64,000 nt of DNA from Chitinophaga silvatica. Its GTDB lineage: Bacteria; Bacteroidota; Bacteroidia; Chitinophagales; Chitinophagaceae. The position numbers and the translations under genes are program-made. Location: NCBI RefSeq assembly GCF_003419895.1, contig NZ_QPMM01000006.1, positions 186,001 to 250,000 on the forward strand, read 5' to 3'. How positions within the stretch are numbered: position 1 is the stretch's first letter; every line of letters starts with the position of its first letter. The notes under the pieces are model-generated. The model made no database searches. It was not told the origin of the DNA and saw nothing but the letters and a program-made list of their open reading frames with translations. Below, piece after piece: positions 53,001 through 61,118 of the stretch.

Positions 53001-56000
53001 TTAGAATGATACATTCAGGTTAAATCCATAGGAACGAAGAGACGGTAAGGCTCCTCCTTCTATCCCCTGCACATTGGATGCTGAGTTGAGGATATTAGAT
53101 GGATCTACATTCGGGGCGTTAGACTTGATTAGCCATAGATTACGGCCATATAATGATAGTCTTACACTTTGAGCCCCTATCTTTTTATACCAATTCTCCG
53201 GGAGATTGTAGCCGATTTTAGCTTCTCTCAGATAGATATAACTGGCATCATATAAATTGGCTTTGCTGATTACATTTCCTCCATTATAGTTAAAGTGGTC
53301 CTGGGCGGTTATTTTGGTGGTATTTTGATGACCATCTGCTGTAACACCTGGAACAATAATGCCATTTTCACGAATACCGTTTTCCACAGTAGTTTCCAAT
53401 AACCCGGATTTATTTCCGTAAAGATTTGTGTAGCTGAAGAAATCACCTCCATGCTGGAAATCTACCAGGGCACTGAGATAGATGCCTTTGAAGGTAAAGC
53501 TGTTGGTAATACCTCCTACATAATCAGGATAGGCATTTCCGATTGGTTTTATTGCGCTTGGTACATATCTGCCTAAAGCATCAACTACTTTCTCTCCGTT
53601 CAGATAGGTATAATCTGTTCCTCTGATAGTACCTAAAGGCTCTCCAACCTGACCTACCACAGATACTTTCTGGGTACGGCGATCGGTGCCAATAGTCAGA
53701 TAATCCAGAGAGGTTTTGTATTGTTCGATATTCAGGTTTAATACTTTGTTGCGATTACGGGCAACATTGGCGCTAATATCCCAACGGAAGCCATTTTTAA
53801 GGCGAATAGGATTTAAATTGATGCCTATTTCTATCCCTTTGTTTTCTACACTACCACCATTAACAAATGCTCCTGTGAAGCCGGTTGCAGACGGAAGTGC
53901 CAATGTAATAATCTGATCTTTGGTTACCCGGCGGTAATAGGTGAAATCAATTCCAATTCTATTATCCAGGAATTTCAATTCAGTACCAGTTTCAACTTCT
54001 GTTGTTCTTTCAGGTTTCAGATTCTCATTATAGAGAGTAGCAGTAAATTGTGATACCGGATTGGTGCCAAATGGAGGAACAAAATCGTAGGTATTGTAAA
54101 TTCTGTATGGATCAGCAGCATCGCTACCCACAGCGGCCACACTGGCTCTTAATTTACCGTATGACAGCCATTTCCATTCTTTCAGCAGATCAGAGAACAC
54201 AAAAGACAGGGAGCTGGAAGGATAGAAGTATTGATTATTACCCTTTTTAAGGGTAGATGACCAATCGCTACGGCCGGTTAAATCAAGAAAAAGGAAATTT
54301 TTATATCCAAGATTTGCCGTGGCAAATACTGAGTTAATCTGCTTTTCGTAGAATTGATCTATCGGAGTGGCTGTTTGAATAGAATTAGCTAGATTATAAA
54401 CATCTTTAGTAATCAATCCTCCAACGGTAGAACCTCCTGTAACTGTCCATTTACGGTGCATTACATTACCACCGACTGTTGCATTTAGCTGGAAATCCGT
54501 ACCTAAATTTTTTCTGATGTCTGCTGTTACCTGATAGTTCATTTCACGGGTAGTGCGTACACGTTTGATGTAACCACCTACTAAATAATCCTTGGCAGTT
54601 CTTTCTTCTTCAAGGGTATTGTAATCGTCCATGAATACACGACCGGTGAAGGAAAGCCATTTATTAGCTTCTATATCAACCCCTGCATAGCCATAAATAC
54701 GGTTTCTGGAGTCAGTTTCGTAATCCATATATCTGTTCCAGTAAGGGCCGTTGCTGGATGCAATACCAGGATTATCCCATGCTTTACGGTTCCAGGTGAT
54801 CTGAGAGCCATCATCATATTTATAGCGTTTCTCCATATCCAGATCCAGCTGGCGCTGACCATACATGGTGAATTGGAGAGTAGGGTTTGGACCAGTAAAT
54901 CCGGTGCCTGGCCTGCCTTTCACATTTAAGGAGGAATAATTGATGCTGGCTACGGCCCTAACCCCTTTGCTTACCTCATAGTTACCATTAACAGAGAGAT
55001 TATTTCTTTTATTGGTGGCATTGGGTAAAACAAAGGTTTGATCCATATTGCCGTATGAGAGTCTGAAGCTCCCTTTATCATTACTACCGGCGAGGGCTAT
55101 ATTATTTGTGAGTGTAAACCCTGTTCTGTAGAAGTCTTTTACATTATTCGGATGTGCGATCCAGGGAGCGGTTTGCCCAAAGTACGGATTGTTTTTGTTT
55201 TGATCCCAGGACCAGTAATGGCGAACTAATCTACCATCCAGTTTTGGGCCCCAGGATTCATCAACGGCATATTGAGGGAGGAGATCATATCTACCTTTAC
55301 CATTATTATCGTCGTATGTTGCAGCTTGTTCGTTTAAGAAAGCTTCGGGGTGTTGGTTATAATACAGGGTATCAAATTTTCCTGCACTGCCACCACCATA
55401 CATATTCTGATATTTAGGAAGTACGGCTACCTGGTCTATCTGTGCATTCAGGCTGTAAGTAACGCCTAATCCACGTTCGGTTTCCGGACGTTTTTTTGTT
55501 GTAATTAATAACACACCGTTGGCACCTCTGCTGCCATAGAGAGCAGTAGCGGCGGCGCCTTTCAGCACGGAAATGTTTTCGATATCTTCCGGATTGATGT
55601 CCTGCATTGGGCTACCGTAGTCGTATCCCCCGCCTCCGTTTTGCTGGCCAGGATCGTTGGTAACGCTATTGAGCATAGGTACACCATCCAATACAAAGAA
55701 AGCATTGTTATCGCCTAATATAGATTTGACCCCACGAATGGTGATTTTACTTGCACCACCCATAGAGCCTGTATTGGTATTGATTTGTACGCCAGGCACT
55801 TTACCGGCAAGGGCGTTTACAAAGTTCACTTCTTTAGCTTCCTGAACAGCATTCCCGCTAACTTCCTGAATGGCATAACCTACAGAGCGTGGATTTTTCT
55901 TGATGCCGAGGGCGGTAACGACTACTTCGTTCAATACTTTATTGGTTGCACTAGCAGCCATAAGTTTAAAATTGGCGGCACCGCGTTTTGCAACATGATA

Positions 56001-56447
56001 GGATTGTTCGCTGTAGGTAGGAGCCGTAATCAGCAAGGTATCACCTACCTGTGCTTTGATACTGTATTTACCGGTAGGATCTGACTGGGCATTGAGTTTA
56101 GCTGTTTTATTTCTGATAATGGCGCCAGGAATTGGAGTTCCTTTATCGTCTTTTACTTCACCTGTTACAGAAAATTTATTGGCTTCACTTTTTGCAGTTG
56201 CCGGATCAGGAGGTAAAATCAGAGCTGTGTCTTCTTTTGGTTTAACAGGTTTTTTAGTGGTATCCTGAGCGGGTTGGGTTGTGTCTTTAGTTGGGTTACT
56301 TGAATCAGCAGCGGGTTTTATAACTACTGGCACAGAGGTATCAGCTTGCATGGCAGTGAGGTGCCTATCGGGTTTTGCATATGCGCTGCTGACTGAGCAG
56401 AAAAAGGCATAGCACAGCCCCGACCAGGCTAGTACTTGGCTTCTCAT
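53001..56447 (-). CDS. SusC/RagA TonB-linked outer-membrane transporter
   Basis: About 1,148 residues. I place the start at ATG 56447 since MRSQVLAWSGLCYAFFCSVSS is a good signal peptide; ATG 56516 would add 23 basic residues. A Pro/Lys/Thr-rich linker (DTTKKPVKPKEDTALILPP) precedes the carboxypeptidase-regulatory-like domain (VTGEVKDDKGTPIPGAIIRN), the plug (NEVVVTALGIKKNPRSVGYA, and the SusC hallmark YGSRGANGVLLITTK), and the barrel to the C-terminal aromatic end. No secretin/STN domain. Works with the following SusD. Confidence 0.92.
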   Translation of the reverse strand: MRSQVLAWSGLCYAFFCSVSSAYAKPDRHLTAMQADTSVPVVIKPAADSSNPTKDTTQPAQDTTKKPVKPKEDTALILPPDPATAKSEANKFSVTGEVKDDKGTPIPGAIIRNKTAKLNAQSDPTGKYSIKAQVGDTLLITAPTYSEQSYHVAKRGAANFKLMAASATNKVLNEVVVTALGIKKNPRSVGYAIQEVSGNAVQEAKEVNFVNALAGKVPGVQINTNTGSMGGASKITIRGVKSILGDNNAFFVLDGVPMLNSVTNDPGQQNGGGGYDYGSPMQDINPEDIENISVLKGAAATALYGSRGANGVLLITTKKRPETERGLGVTYSLNAQIDQVAVLPKYQNMYGGGSAGKFDTLYYNQHPEAFLNEQAATYDDNNGKGRYDLLPQYAVDESWGPKLDGRLVRHYWSWDQNKNNPYFGQTAPWIAHPNNVKDFYRTGFTLTNNIALAGSNDKGSFRLSYGNMDQTFVLPNATNKRNNLSVNGNYEVSKGVRAVASINYSSLNVKGRPGTGFTGPNPTLQFTMYGQRQLDLDMEKRYKYDDGSQITWNRKAWDNPGIASSNGPYWNRYMDYETDSRNRIYGYAGVDIEANKWLSFTGRVFMDDYNTLEEERTAKDYLVGGYIKRVRTTREMNYQVTADIRKNLGTDFQLNATVGGNVMHRKWTVTGGSTVGGLITKDVYNLANSIQTATPIDQFYEKQINSVFATANLGYKNFLFLDLTGRSDWSSTLKKGNNQYFYPSSSLSFVFSDLLKEWKWLSYGKLRASVAAVGSDAADPYRIYNTYDFVPPFGTNPVSQFTATLYNENLKPERTTEVETGTELKFLDNRIGIDFTYYRRVTKDQIITLALPSATGFTGAFVNGGSVENKGIEIGINLNPIRLKNGFRWDISANVARNRNKVLNLNIEQYKTSLDYLTIGTDRRTQKVSVVGQVGEPLGTIRGTDYTYLNGEKVVDALGRYVPSAIKPIGNAYPDYVGGITNSFTFKGIYLSALVDFQHGGDFFSYTNLYGNKSGLLETTVENGIRENGIIVPGVTADGHQNTTKITAQDHFNYNGGNVISKANLYDASYIYLREAKIGYNLPENWYKKIGAQSVRLSLYGRNLWLIKSNAPNVDPSNILNSASNVQGIEGGALPSLRSYGFNLNVSF

Positions 56448-56571
56448 GATATGATTAAAAATTTGGTTACAATTTTTTCTGACAGAGTTTCGTCTATTGT
56501 TATACTGTTGGTCCATCAATATAACAATACAATCAAACTCCTCTTTACAATGTGTTGAAAAGGAAAAAAAA

Positions 56572-57018
56572 TTACTTTAAGTTCTTCCTCATTTCGTAGT
56601 GTGGTATGCCTACCTCGATAAATTCATCGCCATGAATTGCGTAGCCTAGTTTCAAATAGAAGCCAGCGGCTACTTTGCGGGCATGCATAAGAAGAACTTT
56701 AAATCCATTGTTCACAGCGTATTGTTCTGCAAAGGTTACAATTTCGCTACCCAGACCTTTCCCTTGTATGAGACTTGAAACGGCCATTTGACGGAGTTGT
56801 ACATTATCGTTATCTACCGGAGTAAGAATGCAACAGGCAACGAGTTGCTGTTTTCCATCAATTGTCAGGAATCCGCCGATTAGTACATCGTTAATTTCCT
56901 TTTGGAGTTGATCGGTTGAAAAGCTTAGCCCTAGTGGTTTACGCAATACTTCGGTTCTAAGCTCCACCATCTCCTGATATTCACAGCTACCGTACTCGAT
57001 TATACGAAGATCTAACAT
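56572..57018 (-). CDS. GNAT-family N-acetyltransferase
   Basis: 148-residue acetyltransferase. The acetyl-CoA loop is seen as MAVSSLIQGKGLGSEIVTFAE (R/Q-x-x-G-x-G/A form: QGKGLG), and the C-terminal FYLKLGYAIHGDEFIEVGIPHYEM is typical of GNATs near ElaA. Substrate unknown. Lies 54 bp after the PRPP-synthetase paralogue on the same strand. Confidence 0.85.
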   Translation of the reverse strand: MLDLRIIEYGSCEYQEMVELRTEVLRKPLGLSFSTDQLQKEINDVLIGGFLTIDGKQQLVACCILTPVDNDNVQLRQMAVSSLIQGKGLGSEIVTFAEQYAVNNGFKVLLMHARKVAAGFYLKLGYAIHGDEFIEVGIPHYEMRKNLK

Positions 57019-57072
57019 GCATGATTTTATTTAAAGCGTTTCACAATCGGGGAACGACAAATAACCTGCCAA

Positions 57073-58005
57073 TCAAATGGGTAGGAAGTGAAAATAATCG
57101 ATAATCAGTGGAGCCACTGATTTTACTTCGAGCATTTCGTCCTGAATAGTTAATGCATTGGGATGAGTATCTGTGCAGATGATTTTTCTGATAAGGCCAG
57201 ATTTTTTAATGCGCTCAAATCCTTTGCCGGCAAAGATTCCATGAGTTGTTATTACACAAATGTCGGAGGCCCCGGCATCGTGATATGCCTCTGCAGCATG
57301 AATTAATGAGCCACCGGTACGGATCATATCATCATAAATAATAACTGTTTTATTTTTTACATCTGCGCTGATGGCGGTGATGGCAGTTTCTTCACCGGAG
57401 ATTCTTCTTTTAAAAACAAATGCAGCAGGAACATGCAGATCGTTGGCCAGTGATTCTACCCATTTTGCTCTGCCAGCATCAGTACTTGCCAAAACATAAG
57501 GATGATTCCCGGCAAGTTCCTGAGCAGCTTCCATTACAAAGGATTTAGCATACAGATGTACCGGTCTGATATCATTTTCAAAATACCAGGTAATACCATC
57601 AACATGCAAATCGATCATTACAATTCTATTTCCACGAGAAGTATTGGGAAGAGAAGAAAATAGAACGGCACGTGTTTTCGCCTTTACGATTTCTCCATAT
57701 TTAACGGCTCTTTCCATGGTAGAATAACCGAAATATGGGATAATAATAGTGAGAGAATATGCACCTAATTGTGCGCAACCACTTGCCAGATCATATAGTT
57801 CCAATGTTTCTTTATCGTCAATTGTTCCTCCGATCAAAACAACTTCTTTATAGCTTACATCACTAATGATCCGATGATAATGTTCCCCATCCGGGAAATC
57901 GCGTATCTCTAACTCCCCATTTTCCCACGCTTTGCCAGTGATTGACAAAATGCGATCTTTTAAGTATTCGTAATGCTGTGTTGCGAAGATGATTTTTTGC
58001 GGCAT
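57073..58005 (-). CDS. Divergent ribose-phosphate pyrophosphokinase (PRPP synthetase) paralogue
   Basis: 310 residues, two phosphoribosyltransferase-like halves as in PRPP synthetase. The PRPP loop VIIYDDMIRTGGSL is intact (Asp225/Asp226), and DFPDGEHYHRI recalls the ATP-binding start. However the flexible loop and the DLHA-QIQGFF region of canonical Prs are changed (DLHVDGITWYFENDIRPVHLYA), so this is likely a second, specialised copy rather than the housekeeping enzyme. Partner enzyme unknown. Confidence 0.8.
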   Translation of the reverse strand: MPQKIIFATQHYEYLKDRILSITGKAWENGELEIRDFPDGEHYHRIISDVSYKEVVLIGGTIDDKETLELYDLASGCAQLGAYSLTIIIPYFGYSTMERAVKYGEIVKAKTRAVLFSSLPNTSRGNRIVMIDLHVDGITWYFENDIRPVHLYAKSFVMEAAQELAGNHPYVLASTDAGRAKWVESLANDLHVPAAFVFKRRISGEETAITAISADVKNKTVIIYDDMIRTGGSLIHAAEAYHDAGASDICVITTHGIFAGKGFERIKKSGLIRKIICTDTHPNALTIQDEMLEVKSVAPLIIDYFHFLPI

Positions 58006-58104
58006 AATGATGCGTATATGTGTAAAAATATGTTATTGACAGGATATTTATTGGGTTGATTATTAATAATTTTGAGATTGAGCATTTATCTGTAATTGGG
58101 TTTT

Positions 58105-58137
58105 AACGTTTCTTTTGCGGGTGGAACGTTAAATTTG
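58105..58137 (+). promoter_or_regulatory. Promoter with paired AACGTT palindromes
   Basis: TAAATTTG (58130-58137) fits the -7 consensus, 14 bp before ATG 58152. AACGTT occurs at 58105-58110 and again at 58125-58130, a 20-bp period, suggesting a protein-binding site. Confidence 0.45.
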
Positions 58138-58151
58138 AAGGATAGTTATTT

Positions 58152-58883
58152 ATGATTCGTATAACGGCATATATCGGAGCACTGTTTTTTTTCTTTTTCA
58201 TTAGCCTACAGGATACTTTAGCACAGGTACGGATATCAGGTATGGTAGCGGATCAGGATACAAAAACAGGATTGCCTTTTGTTTCCATTCTCAACAAAAG
58301 GACTATGACAGGCACACTTAGTAATGAGAATGGTAGATTTTATATTGAAGCTGTTCCTGGCGATACATTAGAGTTTTCTATGTTGAGCTATGCAACCAGG
58401 CTGTTTACAGTACCTGGGATGTCATCGACGCATGACATTTATATGCAAAAACGTTTATTTGATTTGCAGGGAGTGGATGTAAAGGGAAGAAATTATCGTA
58501 ATGACTCATTAGCGATGCGGGATGAGTATGGGCGATATTTCGATTATAAGAAGCCGGGTGCAATGGATGTTTTAAAAACATTACCAGCTAATCCGATAAC
58601 GGCTCTTACTTACCTGGTTCCAAGTAAAACCCGTAAACGAAAGGAAGAATTCCATCAGCAGTTATTATTCTGGGAAAAAGAAAAATTCATAGATCACCGG
58701 TATTCTCCGGATGTGGTTGCCAGAATGACAAAACTACAAGGTGCGGAACTGGATTCATTCATGCTGAAATACAGACCTACTTACCAGTTTCTGAATACAG
58801 CGAATGAGTATGATTTGTTATTATTTATCAAACAATCGTTCGACGAATACCAGAAAAATAAAGTGGATAAGAAAGAACCATAA
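58152..58883 (+). CDS. Secreted carboxypeptidase-regulatory-like domain protein
   Basis: 243 residues. Signal peptide with a run of Phe (IGALFFFFFISLQDTLA), then a beta-sandwich of the carboxypeptidase-D regulatory type (ISGMVADQDTKTGLPFVSIL, GTLSNENGRFYIEAVPGD), then a charged helical region without a known family (AMDVLKTLPANPITALTYLV). Common in Bacteroidota, function unknown. The converging gene begins after a weak hairpin. Confidence 0.8.
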   Translation: MIRITAYIGALFFFFFISLQDTLAQVRISGMVADQDTKTGLPFVSILNKRTMTGTLSNENGRFYIEAVPGDTLEFSMLSYATRLFTVPGMSSTHDIYMQKRLFDLQGVDVKGRNYRNDSLAMRDEYGRYFDYKKPGAMDVLKTLPANPITALTYLVPSKTRKRKEEFHQQLLFWEKEKFIDHRYSPDVVARMTKLQGAELDSFMLKYRPTYQFLNTANEYDLLLFIKQSFDEYQKNKVDKKEP

Positions 58884-58887
58884 AAAA

Positions 58888-58921
58888 GAAGGCTTTAAGA
58901 CTTACGCCTTAAAGCCCGACT
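58888..58921. terminator. Hairpin between converging genes, weak terminator
   Basis: GGCTTTAAG (58891-58899) and CTTAAAGCC (58908-58916) pair; T runs are short on both sides. Confidence 0.4.
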
Positions 58922-58944
58922 TCTAACTTAACAATCAACAATCT

Positions 58945-59547
58945 TTATTTTATTTTCAGGTTTTTAAATTCGCCAGGCGAATAGTTTCCAACCCAAAAAC
59001 CGATATGTCCTTTCTTTTGTTCGCTGAGTTGTTTAACACTCAACACCTGTTTGTCGTTTACAAAGGCAGTAACCAAAGGCCACTCCACAATAATTTTGAC
59101 GTGAAACCAATCTGAGGGGTCAGGAGCAGGTATAATGTTGTTCTCGTACTTACCAGGGTGATCCGTTCTTAATGATTCCCAATCGTATTTCGGCATCGAA
59201 ATATACTGTACCGAATGTTTCTGCCTTTCTATGTCTGCAGCCTGAAAATTAAATGGTCTGAAATAAACAGCATCGTAAGTACTATCATTTACTCCATGAA
59301 ATGCTATGCCTAAAAAGCTTCCTTGTGGCACATTTCGGCCTCGTGCATCAAATTCAATTACTCCATTTGAAAAGTCCTTATAGGAAAACTTGTTTTTAAA
59401 CCAGGCAATACCAGCACCAGGAGCTTCATTGAGGCGAATGGTAGAATCTACAGTCAGATTTCTATTCACCACTTTCAGATTTTGAGCAGTACTTATTTCT
59501 GCGATTACTACAAGATAACTAAAGAGGATGATAAATCGTAACCACAT
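58945..59547 (-). CDS. Secreted LamG/GH16-like domain protein
   Basis: 200 residues with signal peptide ending near residue 21 (VVIAEISTAQ). The remainder is a concanavalin-like beta-sandwich resembling the DUF1080 / 3-keto-disaccharide-hydrolase type domain (GVIEFDARGRNVPQGSFLGIAF, DWFHVKIIVEWPLVTAFVND, GHIGFWVGNYSPGEFKNLKI). Binding or cleavage of sugars is plausible but no catalytic residues can be assigned. ATG 59547. Confidence 0.75.
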   Translation of the reverse strand: MWLRFIILFSYLVVIAEISTAQNLKVVNRNLTVDSTIRLNEAPGAGIAWFKNKFSYKDFSNGVIEFDARGRNVPQGSFLGIAFHGVNDSTYDAVYFRPFNFQAADIERQKHSVQYISMPKYDWESLRTDHPGKYENNIIPAPDPSDWFHVKIIVEWPLVTAFVNDKQVLSVKQLSEQKKGHIGFWVGNYSPGEFKNLKIK

Positions 59548-59727
59548 ATGAATAATTTAATATTGAGAAAGGTTTTTAAAACCATGCCACCTTGATTTTT
59601 ATTAATAATCAGTTGATTAAATATATTATTGTGATGTATTTGTTCGAAATTGGATATTTCTCCGTTCGGGGGCGCACGATAAAGGGCAATGAATTTCGGG
59701 ATTATTCATGACAGTTGCAGGTTTATA

Positions 59728-59758
59728 AAAAATAAAGGGTGGAAAATATTCCACCCTG
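59728..59758 (-). terminator. Terminator of TolC/RND operon
   Basis: AGGGTGGAA and TTCCACCCT around a 4-nt loop with TTTATTTTTTAT on the minus-strand side, just after the TolC-type stop. Confidence 0.88.
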
Positions 59759-59764
59759 ATAAAA

Positions 59765-61099
59765 TTATTTTAGTAAAGCTCCATTCAGCCTTCCAAGTTC
59801 GGTTTCAGCTACCTTAGTATTGTACCGGGCTTGAATAAGACGATAGTAGGAATCTTCCAGACTTTGTTGTGCAATTTTTACTTCCAAGATAGTAGACACT
59901 CCTTGCTTGAATCTCTCCAGCGCCACCATCGCGTTTTCTCTTGCCAGATCATTTGTTTCTTCTTCTAATTCAACAGCTTTCTTGTAATATTCATAATCTT
60001 TAAATGCATTATTTAAAGATAAATCTACCTGTGATTTTACATTATCTAGCGTGATGTTTTGATAATCGAAATCGAGCCGGGCATTTTGAACCTGTCTTTT
60101 TACATTAAAGCCATTGAAAATAGGAATAGCGGCAGTAAGGCCATAGCTAAGTACTCCATTTCTGTTGAACTTAGGGCTAAAAGCATTTGATGCAGCATTA
60201 GAGTGATTCCGATTATAATTGTAACCTGAGTTAAATGATATTACTGGAAAATAATCGCCTTTTCTTTCCTTAATTGTAAGTGCAGAGATATTAACATTTT
60301 GCTGCTGCACTTTTATAGAAGTATTGTTATTAGCCACATTCTGTTGCAACACTGCATAGGATAATCCACTATTTAAAGGAATAGAATCTGCTACTTCATA
60401 GCCGGTTGCGCCAGGAGGTACTGCCATTAACTGATTTAATAAAGCTTTGCTTTGTTCAATAACCGTAAGCTGCCGGATATACAAGGCTTTCTGCGCATTT
60501 AAATCGACCCGCGACTGAAGCAGATCAGTTTTTGGAGCTAATCCGGTACTGAATTTTGCATCAGACAATTTTACTCTTTCTTCAGAGATCGACATTTGTT
60601 CGGCCAATGCTTTCAGTTGTTGTTTTTGTTGAACAATGTTGTAATAACCGGAAATCACAGTAGCGATTGTATTCTGAATCTGATCTTTAATCACCAATTC
60701 TCCAAAATCACGAATCGATTCTAATTTGTTGCGTGTAGCAAACATCTTCAGACCATCGAATAAAGTCCAGCCTAAAGTAACATTACCAGTAAGGTTATTG
60801 CCTTTAATGCCACTGGTATCGCGGCTGGTTCCGTTTACGAATTCCTGCTTTGTGGCAGTGCGGGACCAGGAAGTACCAGCAGTTGCGTTTACTCTCGGAA
60901 AGAAAGCAAAATTCGCATAGGCGTAATCGTTAGCGGATACCTCTGCGGAATTTTTGGCTAATCGGATATCGTAATTGCTTTTTAGCGCTACGTCTATCGC
61001 CTGTTCTAAAGTAAGCAGTTGCTGTTGTGCCTGCAGGCTACCTACACAAAACATCAATCCCAATAAAAATAAACAACGCCTGATCATAATATTTTTCAT
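59765..61099 (-). CDS. TolC-family outer-membrane efflux protein
   Basis: 444-residue outer-membrane factor of a tripartite efflux pump. ATG 61099 gives a good signal peptide (MIRRCLFLLGLMFCVGSLQAQ); the frame extends 24 codons further up, overlapping the pump gene. The two TolC repeats are visible (TLEQAIDVALKSNYDIRLAKN; KFSTGLAPKTDLLQSRVDLN; later RFKQGVSTILEVKIAQQSLED). It follows the RND gene by 19 bp, so both belong to one operon. Confidence 0.9.
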   Translation of the reverse strand: MKNIMIRRCLFLLGLMFCVGSLQAQQQLLTLEQAIDVALKSNYDIRLAKNSAEVSANDYAYANFAFFPRVNATAGTSWSRTATKQEFVNGTSRDTSGIKGNNLTGNVTLGWTLFDGLKMFATRNKLESIRDFGELVIKDQIQNTIATVISGYYNIVQQKQQLKALAEQMSISEERVKLSDAKFSTGLAPKTDLLQSRVDLNAQKALYIRQLTVIEQSKALLNQLMAVPPGATGYEVADSIPLNSGLSYAVLQQNVANNNTSIKVQQQNVNISALTIKERKGDYFPVISFNSGYNYNRNHSNAASNAFSPKFNRNGVLSYGLTAAIPIFNGFNVKRQVQNARLDFDYQNITLDNVKSQVDLSLNNAFKDYEYYKKAVELEEETNDLARENAMVALERFKQGVSTILEVKIAQQSLEDSYYRLIQARYNTKVAETELGRLNGALLK

Positions 61100-61118
61100 A
61101 AAAAGTATTCGTCTTTTG

